7,265 nt of DNA from assembly GCA_002404095.1 (NCBI GenBank), contig DHJA01000271.1, positions 17,715 through 24,979 of the forward strand, in the 5' to 3' direction. Shown here in pieces: positions 1-5,840 of the stretch. How positions within the stretch are numbered: position 1 is the stretch's first letter; each line of letters begins with the position of its first letter. The DNA is from Planctomycetaceae bacterium UBA4732 (GTDB lineage: Bacteria; Planctomycetota; Planctomycetia; Gemmatales; Gemmataceae). Made by a program: the position numbers and the translations under genes. The notes under the pieces are model-generated. The model saw nothing but the letters and a program-made list of their open reading frames with translations, was not told the origin of the DNA and did not search any database.

Positions 1-60
1 CCCCCCCCCCCCCGGGGGGGTTCTCCCCCCCCCCCCCCCCAAAGGGGGGGAGGGAGTAAG
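1..60. other. Low-complexity C/G homopolymer runs
   Basis: The first bases are a run of 13 C, 7 G, a short TTCT, 16 C, AAA, 7 G and then an A/G-rich stretch. No coding sense or recognisable signal is visible. Such runs are most simply explained as a contig-end or sequencing artefact, although a genuine simple-sequence tract cannot be excluded from the sequence alone. Confidence 0.7.
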
Positions 61-82
61 AGGCCGCCCTGCCGCATAAATC

Positions 83-121
83 GGGAGACACCGTACCGCC
101 TCAATGATCTTGTGTCTCTCC
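83..121. repeat. Short inverted repeat in the leader of the operon
   Basis: GAGACAC (85-91) pairs perfectly with GTGTCTC (112-118) around a 20-base loop. With a single bulged T at 119 the stem can extend by G83-G84 pairing with C120-C121. It lies about 85 bases upstream of the ABC exporter start. There is no T-run on either side, so it does not look like an intrinsic terminator. It could be an operator or an mRNA leader hairpin, or chance. Confidence 0.3.
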
Positions 122-205
122 CCGCCGCTATGCTAAAACCAGAAACCGCTCCGACGATTCACCGCGCGTCGTCCGCCAACGGCCTTCCGCTGACACGGTG
201 TTCCC

Positions 206-2269
206 ATGAAGAACTTCCTGCGCGCGCTCCGCCACGTCTGGCCTTACCGTGGCCGTTTCGCCCTGTCCATCTTCTGTGCCGCCGTGGCCGCGGTGCTCTG
301 GGGACTCAACTTCACATCCATCTACCCTGTTCTCAAGCTGCTCAACAATAAAGAAACGCCGCGCGAGTGGGTGGACCGCTCCATTAAAGAAGTCCAGATC
401 GAAATCGACAAACTCGAACCGCAGAGCCAGCCGCTACAAGACCGCCTCAAGGAATTGGATAAGCAGCAGTCGAGGGAGGAAGTCGAACACCAGAAGCGCG
501 ACGCCACCAACGCATTGGCCAAGGTGCGTCGCAAACTTGCAGGAGCGGGCGTTGTCCTTTGGCGCTATGAAAGCGCCCGTAGGTATATTTATGAACTGGC
601 CCCGATCGACCGCTTTCAAACCCTTGCCTGGGTTCTCGGCATCCTCGTGGTTGTGGTAACAGTCAAGTGTTTTTTCGAGTTTGGTCAGGAAGCACTCGTT
701 GGCAGCGTCGTCAACCTGACGCTTTTCGACCTGCGAAATCGTTTTTACCGCAATGTCATTCACCTCGACGTGGACCAATTCGGCGATCAAGGTTCCAGCG
801 AGTTGACCGCACGCTTCACCAACGACATGGAGTCGCTCGGCGCCGGCGTCAAGATGCTTCTGGGCAAGGTCGTGGCCGAGCCGCTGCGCGCGCTCGCCTG
901 CGTCATCGGCGCCTGTATCATCAGCTGGCAACTAACGCTTATGTTTCTGATATTGGTGCCCATCGCGGTTTTTGTCTTATCCAAAGTCGGTCGCCTGATG
1001 AAGCGCGCCACGCGACGGCTGTTGGAGCGGATGTCGAGCATTTACAAGATCCTGCAAGAATCATTTCAGGGTATTCGCGTCGTCAAGGCGTTCACGATGG
1101 AGCCGGCGGAGCGGCGCCGTTTCAAGGCGGCCACGCGCGACTATTATCGCAAGTCCATGATGGTCGTGAAGATTGACGCCTTGGCCGACCCGATCATCGA
1201 ATTGCTGGGCGTCGCGGCCGTGGCGGGAGCGCTTTTGGCCGGCTCTTATTTGGTGATGTATGACGAAACCCATCTATTCGGCATCTCTTGGCTCCGCATT
1301 TCGGAGCAGCCGTTGGACGCCGAGGCGCTGCTTAGCCTGTACATCTTTCTTGGGGCTATCGCCGATCCGGTGCGCAAACTGTCTAGCGTGTTCACGCGAA
1401 TCCAGTCCGGCAGCGCCGCCGCCGACCGCATCTTCGCCTACATCGACAAACAGCCGCGCATTCGCGGCAACAGCGACGGCCCGCGCATCGCACGACCGGC
1501 TCTGAACGCTCCGCCGGTCGCTGGCGAGACGGCGCCTTTCATCGAGTTCCGCGACGTATGCTTTTCCTATGACCCGGAACAGCCGGTTCTCACCAACGTC
1601 CACCTCGGCGTCCGGGCAGGCGAAACCATCGCGCTGGTCGGGCCGAACGGTTGCGGCAAATCAACATTGTTGAGCCTGTTGCCGCGTTTTTACGACCCGA
1701 ACCACGGCGCCATTCTCATCAATGGCCACGACCTGCGCACCGTCCACATACGCAGTTTGCGCCAGCAGATCGGCGTGGTGACGCAGGAAGTCATCCTGTT
1801 CGATGACACGATTTTCAACAACATCGCCTATGGCAGGCGCAAAGCTACCCAAGACGAAGTGGAAGCGGCCGCCCGTCAGGCGTTTGCCCACGACTTCATC
1901 ATGAAGATGAACAACGGCTATCAGACGCGCGTTGGCGAACTGGGCCGTAACATTTCCGGCGGCCAGAAACAGCGGCTGTCGCTGGCGCGGGCGATCTTGC
2001 GCAACCCGAGCATTCTGATTTTGGACGAATTCACCAGCGCCTGCGACGCCGAGAGTGAAGCGTTGATCCACCAGGCTCTGAAGGAATTCAAAGTGGGGCG
2101 AACGACGTTTCTCATCACGCATCGTCTTAACACGCTGGAAATCGCGGATCGCATTGTCGTGCTAGAAAAGGGCCGCATTATCGCCGTGGGCGGTCACGCC
2201 GAGTTGATGCGCACTTGCCTCCTTTATCAAGGGATGCACGACGCCCAGGCGCAGCGATTGGTGGCATAA
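206..2269 (+). CDS. MsbA-like ABC exporter (fused membrane and ATPase domains)
   Basis: This 687-residue half-transporter has the ABC type-1 exporter layout and should work as a homodimer in the inner membrane, moving a lipid or other hydrophobic substrate outward. Predicted membrane helices are near residues 17-40, 139-159, 223-240, 242-262, 328-351 and 371-393. The ATPase domain (about 445-687) is complete: aromatic Y455, Walker A GPNGCGKST (479-487), Q-loop Q527, signature ISGGQ (583-587), Walker B ILILDE with catalytic E608, D-loop SACD (611-614) and switch H639. The loop between helices 1 and 2 is about 90 residues, far longer than in MsbA, and residues 52-112 are densely charged and helical, probably a coiled coil on the outer face. 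ATG 206 is preceded by a weak GGTG at 197-200. It is the first gene of a tightly packed operon with two glycosyltransferases, which favours a glycolipid substrate. The substrate itself is not shown by sequence, and a peptide or drug exporter remains possible. Confidence 0.93.
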   Translation: MKNFLRALRHVWPYRGRFALSIFCAAVAAVLWGLNFTSIYPVLKLLNNKETPREWVDRSIKEVQIEIDKLEPQSQPLQDRLKELDKQQSREEVEHQKRDATNALAKVRRKLAGAGVVLWRYESARRYIYELAPIDRFQTLAWVLGILVVVVTVKCFFEFGQEALVGSVVNLTLFDLRNRFYRNVIHLDVDQFGDQGSSELTARFTNDMESLGAGVKMLLGKVVAEPLRALACVIGACIISWQLTLMFLILVPIAVFVLSKVGRLMKRATRRLLERMSSIYKILQESFQGIRVVKAFTMEPAERRRFKAATRDYYRKSMMVVKIDALADPIIELLGVAAVAGALLAGSYLVMYDETHLFGISWLRISEQPLDAEALLSLYIFLGAIADPVRKLSSVFTRIQSGSAAADRIFAYIDKQPRIRGNSDGPRIARPALNAPPVAGETAPFIEFRDVCFSYDPEQPVLTNVHLGVRAGETIALVGPNGCGKSTLLSLLPRFYDPNHGAILINGHDLRTVHIRSLRQQIGVVTQEVILFDDTIFNNIAYGRRKATQDEVEAAARQAFAHDFIMKMNNGYQTRVGELGRNISGGQKQRLSLARAILRNPSILILDEFTSACDAESEALIHQALKEFKVGRTTFLITHRLNTLEIADRIVVLEKGRIIAVGGHAELMRTCLLYQGMHDAQAQRLVA

Positions 2270-2271
2270 GC

Positions 2272-3924
2272 ATGAATTCGAGCCTCTGGAGCCTCTGGTT
2301 CCCACGCTCTGCGTGGGAACCCAAGCCCGGACGCTCTGCGTCGCGTCCGGCTCTAGGGTGCGGCGTCTCCTGGGTTCGGGACGCAGAGCGTCCGGGCTGC
2401 GTTCCCACGCAGAGCGTGGGAACCAGGACGAGCAGGACGATTTTCATTTGCGTCCTTGTTCTCTGCTGGTTCTTCTTCTTCCACCGCCTCGCGGATCGCG
2501 ATTTGTGGAGCAGTCACGAAGGGCGTGCGGGCATGGACGCTCAAACCATGCTCGACGACGGGGCCTGGGGTCTGCCGCGATTGTTCAGCGGCGAACCGGA
2601 ACTACAGAAGCCTCCGCTCTATTACTGGCTTGTCGCCTCAATCGCCGCGCTGCGCGGTGGGACCGTGGATGCCATGTCTGTGCGCCTGCCAGCGGCCGTG
2701 GCCGCGGTGTTGTGCGTCCTTGGCTTGATCGCGTTCGGGCAAGCGCGGGCCTGCGCGGTCGCAGGCGTGACGGCCGCCGTGGTTCTGATGAGCGCCCTGC
2801 ACTTCACCTGGCTAGCGCGCATCGGCCGCATTGACATGCCGTTGACGCTCACGGTCGGTGTGGCGGTGGGCGCCGTTTACCTTTCTCGAATCTCCCGCAA
2901 TGCTCCGCGCGCTGTCATTTTATTATGGATCGCCTATATCTCTATTGCAGCTGGCCTGCTCTTCAAAGGCCCTATCGGGGCCGTGTTGCCGGCCGCCGTG
3001 GTCGGGTTGCACTTGCTAATCGAAGGCCAATTGCCGTCGCCCTGGCGAGGCCGCGCGTGGCTTCGGCTCCTCCATGAACTCGGTCTGTGGTGGGGGGCGC
3101 CGCTGGTCCTGGTGCTGACGCTGCCGTGGTTTTTTTGGGCCGACGCCGTTACGCATGGCGAACTATTCCGCGTCTTCATTCTCCGGCACAACGTGGAACG
3201 CGGCCTCGGCGGATCGACGCTGCGCGCGTCGGTATGGTGGTTCTACGGCCCGCAGTTCGCCGCCGACTTCCTGCCCTGGAGCGTCCTGCTGCCCGTCGCC
3301 GCCTTCGTATGTTGGCGCCGTGGCTATTGGCGCGCCGACCCCGAAGCGCGACTCGGCGTCGCCTGGTCGCTCGCCGTGACGTTGGTACTATCGTGCGCCA
3401 GCTTCAAGCGCGCCGACTACCTGCTGCCCGCGTATCCCGGCGCGGCCCTTTTCCTCGGATGTATCTTCGCCAATGAAGAGCGCCGTTGGCGCGAGGCGGG
3501 GCCGCGCGGCGTTTGGATCGCGTTGTGCCTGTTGCCTTGCGTTCTCGCCCTCGCGATGACGGGCGTATGGCTGGTGCGCGTGGAACGCGGGCTGCCAGCG
3601 GAAGAACCTTTTCGCGACTACACCAAGTTCGCGGCCGAGGTTCGCCAGCGTGCGCCGCAGCCCGAGGAAGTGTTGTTTTTTCGCACGGAAGCCCACGCCC
3701 TCGCCTTTCACGTAGGCCGACCGCTGGCCGTCCTGGTAGAATGGAAAGACCTGGAAGAGCGACTCGCTGACTCGGCAGCGCGGTACGTGGTCATGCCGGA
3801 GGAGAGCGCGGCCGAGGCGCCGCAATCGCTGCCGGGCGTCCGTTTTACGGAGTTGCTACACAATACCGCCTTGTCCGGCGGGCGCCATGAACGGCCTCTC
3901 GTCCTCGTGCGAGTTACCCATTAG
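2272..3924 (+). CDS. GT39/ArnT-type membrane glycosyltransferase with repeat-derived N-terminus
   Basis: This 550-residue polytopic protein belongs to the PMT/ArnT (GT39-like, GT-C fold) group, which transfers sugars from polyprenyl-phosphate donors to lipids or proteins on the outer side of the inner membrane. Family signatures in order are DLWSSHEGR (77-85, the first outer-loop acidic motif, with HE where DE is common), LQKPPLYYWL (111-120), RLP (138-140), GRIDMPLTL (185-193), KGPIGAVLP (232-240), PWFFWA (285-290), RHNVERGLGG (305-314), a WFYG...LPW segment (323-336) and FKRADYLLPAYPG (378-390). The C-terminal soluble part begins near residue 440. ATG 2272 lies 2 bases after the exporter stop, implying translational coupling. 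An upstream in-frame TTG at 2215 would overlap the exporter by 55 bases and is less likely. Residues about 8-52 come from a palindromic repeat element and are not family-like. The first membrane helix starts only at about residue 57. No ATG, GTG or TTG lies in frame between the element and that helix, so the element is probably translated. The acceptor and sugar are unknown. Confidence 0.9.
   Translation: MNSSLWSLWFPRSAWEPKPGRSASRPALGCGVSWVRDAERPGCVPTQSVGTRTSRTIFICVLVLCWFFFFHRLADRDLWSSHEGRAGMDAQTMLDDGAWGLPRLFSGEPELQKPPLYYWLVASIAALRGGTVDAMSVRLPAAVAAVLCVLGLIAFGQARACAVAGVTAAVVLMSALHFTWLARIGRIDMPLTLTVGVAVGAVYLSRISRNAPRAVILLWIAYISIAAGLLFKGPIGAVLPAAVVGLHLLIEGQLPSPWRGRAWLRLLHELGLWWGAPLVLVLTLPWFFWADAVTHGELFRVFILRHNVERGLGGSTLRASVWWFYGPQFAADFLPWSVLLPVAAFVCWRRGYWRADPEARLGVAWSLAVTLVLSCASFKRADYLLPAYPGAALFLGCIFANEERRWREAGPRGVWIALCLLPCVLALAMTGVWLVRVERGLPAEEPFRDYTKFAAEVRQRAPQPEEVLFFRTEAHALAFHVGRPLAVLVEWKDLEERLADSAARYVVMPEESAAEAPQSLPGVRFTELLHNTALSGGRHERPLVLVRVTH
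2281..2298 (+). repeat. 9-base tandem repeat (two copies) left of the palindromic element
   Basis: AGCCTCTGG occurs twice head to tail (2281-2289 and 2290-2298) and encodes Ser-Leu-Trp twice just after the start codon. The second copy overlaps the outer CTGG of the palindromic element. A different 9-base period, CAGGACGAG then CAGGACGA (2424-2440), sits at the right edge. The two do not match each other, so they are not a conventional target-site duplication. Confidence 0.6.
2295..2426. repeat. Double-palindrome interspersed repeat (MITE/REP-like) inside the GT39 gene
   Basis: The element has arms of 46 and 45 bases (2297-2342 and 2380-2424) that are reverse complements except for one small mismatch/indel (CCA versus GC). 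They flank a 37-base centre, and CTGG/CCAG pairing extends the ends to 2295 and 2426. Each arm starts with its own palindrome: GGTTCCCACGC, loop TCT, GCGTGGGAACC on the left, and the mirror image on the right. The inner arm parts contain GCCCGGACGCTCTGCGTC and its complement. The span of 132 bases is a multiple of three with no stop in the reading frame. It encodes peptides such as PRSAWEP and GRSASRP, of a type I recall as recurring in planctomycete predicted proteins. No transposase is present, so any mobility would be in trans. RNA of the element could fold into one long stem or two local hairpins. Confidence 0.9.
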
Positions 3925-3926
3925 TC

Positions 3927-4784
3927 ATGCCTGACCTTCCCGCCTTGCCTCCGGCCGCCTCCCAGCCGCTTACCGTGGCCCTCTTGGCGCACAATGACGC
4001 CGTTCATGTTGAAAATTTAATATCCACATGGGCGGAATATCTCAATGGGCTGGAACGCGATTACCAACTCCTGTTGGTGGACGACGGCAGCGTGGACGAC
4101 ACGACTCAGCGCGCGAACGGCTTGCGCGAGAAGGTTCCGCGCTTGGAAGTATTGAGGCATGAATGGCCCGCCGGCGTCGGCGCTGCTTTGCGCACCGCGT
4201 TATCGACCGCGAGACATCCGCTGTTCTTCTACACCTTATGCGACCCGCGTTATCGCCCGGACGACCTGCCGCGGTTGCTCAAGTCCATTGATCTCGTACA
4301 CTGCGTTGCCGGCTACCGCGCCGGCCGACCTGTGCCGGCTGTGTGGCGCACGGCCGGCTGGCTCAGTCGCTTGCTCTGCCGGGTGATTCTGAGCGCGGCC
4401 CCGGACCCATTGCCGGGCTGGCTCGGTTGGCGAGGCCACGGCGCCGGGCTGCTGGCCCGCGTATTCTTCGGCGTGCGCAATCGAGACGTTCTCTGTCCGT
4501 ATCGCCTGATGCGCCGCGATATCTTCACGCGGATTCCCCTCCAGTCCAATGGGCCGTTCGTCCACGTCGAGATCCTGGCCAAGGCCAACTTCCTCGGCTG
4601 TATCTTGTCGGAAGACGCGCCGCTTGGCGCCATCGACCGGCCCGTCAAGGCGGAAACGCGCGACGGCCCTGGAGAGGATTTCTTCAAAGAATTTCGGCGA
4701 GTGCTGGACCGGCCTGATTTCGGGCCGACCGTCTTGCCTGCGCCGGATAAATCAACCACAACGGATATACTACCTGCGGGATGA
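3927..4784 (+). CDS. GT2-family glycosyltransferase, polyprenyl-phosphate sugar synthase-like
   Basis: This 285-residue cytoplasmic protein resembles the DPM1/ArnC-like branch of GT2, which transfers a sugar from a nucleotide donor to polyprenyl phosphate. Visible signatures are the strand TVALLAHND (16-24), the nucleotide-binding LLLVDDGSVDDT (48-59), the G-rich turn GVGAALRTAL (83-92), the acceptor-side RDVLCPYRLMRRDIF (186-200) and the FVHVEILAKA stretch (211-220). The usual DxD metal site is altered: TLCDPRYRPDDL (103-114) aligns with the common TDADGQYDPADL, keeping D106 but with Leu in place of the first Asp. There is no C-terminal membrane helix pair. A W/G-rich insert (about 150-175) separates the core from the acceptor region. 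ATG 3927 lies 2 bases after the GT39 stop with no clear Shine-Dalgarno, so coupled translation is likely. Its natural partner would be the GT39 enzyme immediately upstream. Sugar specificity is not readable, and loss of activity is possible given the altered DxD. Confidence 0.85.
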   Translation: MPDLPALPPAASQPLTVALLAHNDAVHVENLISTWAEYLNGLERDYQLLLVDDGSVDDTTQRANGLREKVPRLEVLRHEWPAGVGAALRTALSTARHPLFFYTLCDPRYRPDDLPRLLKSIDLVHCVAGYRAGRPVPAVWRTAGWLSRLLCRVILSAAPDPLPGWLGWRGHGAGLLARVFFGVRNRDVLCPYRLMRRDIFTRIPLQSNGPFVHVEILAKANFLGCILSEDAPLGAIDRPVKAETRDGPGEDFFKEFRRVLDRPDFGPTVLPAPDKSTTTDILPAG

Positions 4785-4788
4785 CGCT

Positions 4789-5812
4789 ATGAGTCTGCGG
4801 TTCACGGTGCTGGCCAGCGGGAGTAGCGGCAACGCCAGCCTGGTGGAGGCCGACGGCTTCGGCCTGCTTATCGACGCCGGCCTGGGGCCGCGCCAGCTAG
4901 CCGACCGTCTGGCCGCGGCCGGCAGTTCGTGGTCGGCGGTCCAGGCGGTGCTGCTGACGCATACCCATTCCGACCACTGGAAAGACCGCACACTTGCGCA
5001 CCTTTGTCGGCGCCGTATTCCGCTCTATTGCCATCCCGATTCTCATTCCGACCTTCAGACGTTTTCGCCCGCCTTTGTAGAACTGACGGCGGAAGGGCTG
5101 GTGCGGCTCGCACGCCTCGTACTTTTTCAGCAACTCTTTCAGCGCCTTTGTAGAACTGACGGCGGAAGGGCTGGTGCGGCCGTTCGAGTCGGGCGAGGAA
5201 TTCGTCGTGGCGCAAGGTCTGCGCTGCCGGCCGTTGCCGCTTCGGCACGACAGTGGCGCCACGTTCGGCTTCCGAATCGAAGGGCCGCGCGACCTGTTCG
5301 GCCAAGCCGCGGCGGTCGGTTACGTTGCGGACCTTGGCTGCTGGGACGAGGCTCTCGCCGACGGCCTGGCGGACGTGGATCTGCTGGCCGTGGAGTTCAA
5401 TCACGATCTGGCGATGGAATTGGCCAGCGGCCGTTCGCCGCGTCTTATCGACCGTGTACTCGGAGACGAGGGCCATCTCTCCAACACCCAAGGCGCCGCT
5501 TTGGTTCGCGCGGTCCTTGGCCGGTCTGAGATCGGCCGTGTGCGTCATCTGGTACAATTACATTTGAGCCGACAATGTAATCGGCCGACTCTGGCTCGCG
5601 AAGCGGCGAAGGCGATCCTCGACGACTTTGCCTTCCGCGTCGAGGTTCACACTGCCCGGCAGGATGAACCTGGAATCACGCTCCTCCTGGGAGTCGCCCC
5701 TGACGCCGCCAAGAGGCCGCGCGGTTTGGCGAGCCGTACCCCGCGCCGACGCGCGACCGCGCAACAGGCGTTGCCTGGATTGGAAGACTCGCGGAGCGAT
5801 GGAATCAAGTAG
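4789..5812 (+). pseudogene. WalJ/YycJ-type metallo-beta-lactamase-fold hydrolase, frameshifted by a 73-base insertion
   Basis: The first part (from ATG 4789, 4 bases after the GT2 stop) reads MSLRFTVLASGSSGNASLVE and carries the metal site THTHSDH (H58, H60, D62, H63), as in WalJ/YycJ-family MBL hydrolases. Authentic sequence stops at about residue 106 (base 5107). The reading frame then runs into unrelated sequence to a stop at 5529. The rest of the protein continues in another frame from about 5174 to 5812. It holds the remaining ligands: LRHD (H129), ADLG (D157), EFNHD (N180-D182) and GHLSN (H205), numbered on the repaired protein. Removing 73 bases restores one 316-residue protein, somewhat longer than typical family members because of a basic, probably disordered tail. 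Known family members are cytoplasmic hydrolases, some proposed to be exonucleases linked to cell-wall signalling. Its substrate here is unknown. Either the gene is truly broken or the insertion is an assembly error. If translated as is, the product lacks half of its active site. Confidence 0.85.
5070..5180 (+). repeat. 38-base perfect direct repeat flanking 35 bases of foreign-looking sequence
   Basis: Bases 5070-5107 and 5143-5180 are identical over 38 bases and differ immediately outside on both sides. Between them lie 35 bases (5108-5142) of lower GC, about 49%, that fit neither reading frame of the host gene. The offset of 73 bases is not a multiple of three, which accounts exactly for the break in the MBL-fold gene. 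On the minus strand the 35 bases read LKELLKKYEAC, a helical-looking peptide that could derive from another gene. Confidence 0.95.
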
Positions 5813-5830
5813 GCGTTTGGCGAAAACGGC

Positions 5831-5834
5831 GGAG
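5831..5834 (+). promoter_or_regulatory. Shine-Dalgarno site of the LRR gene
   Basis: GGAG lies 6 bases before ATG 5841. It is the clearest ribosome-binding site in the window. Together with the signal peptide that follows, it sets the start at 5841 and not at the in-frame upstream codon at 5628, which lies inside the MBL-fold gene. Confidence 0.65.
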
Positions 5835-5840
5835 CTAAAC

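Noticed and set aside
110..134. Promoter with TTGTGT (110-115) and TATGCT (129-134)
   Set aside because: The spacer is only 13 bases, too short for a sigma-70 type promoter, and no better -35 box lies at the right distance.
2215..2271. Upstream TTG start for the GT39 gene at 2215
   Set aside because: It would overlap the exporter gene by 55 bases and add a non-family segment. ATG 2272, 2 bases after the exporter stop, fits the spacing seen at the next gene.
2178..2544. Minus-strand small ORFs over the palindromic repeat
   Set aside because: They arise because palindromic sequence is open on both strands. They have no start context and overlap the well-supported GT39 gene.
4549..4788. Upstream extension of the MBL-fold gene into the GT2 gene
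   Set aside because: The extension is a shadow frame of the GT2 gene. Family homology begins exactly at ATG 4789.
5070..5180. Programmed ribosomal frameshift in the MBL-fold gene
   Set aside because: The break comes from a 73-base insertion with a 38-base repeat, not a slippery sequence. No single +1 or -1 slip would give a clean family protein without the extra residues.
5070..5180. CRISPR-like repeat-spacer-repeat
   Set aside because: There are only two copies, they lie inside a protein-coding gene whose frame they duplicate, and no cas genes are present.
5108..5529. C-terminal part of the first MBL reading frame as a real domain
   Set aside because: After base 5107 it is an Arg-rich out-of-frame translation of the downstream half of the same gene, not a domain.
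5628..5840. Upstream start for the LRR gene at 5628
   Set aside because: That segment lies inside the MBL-fold gene in another frame. ATG 5841 has a GGAG site and is followed at once by a good signal peptide.
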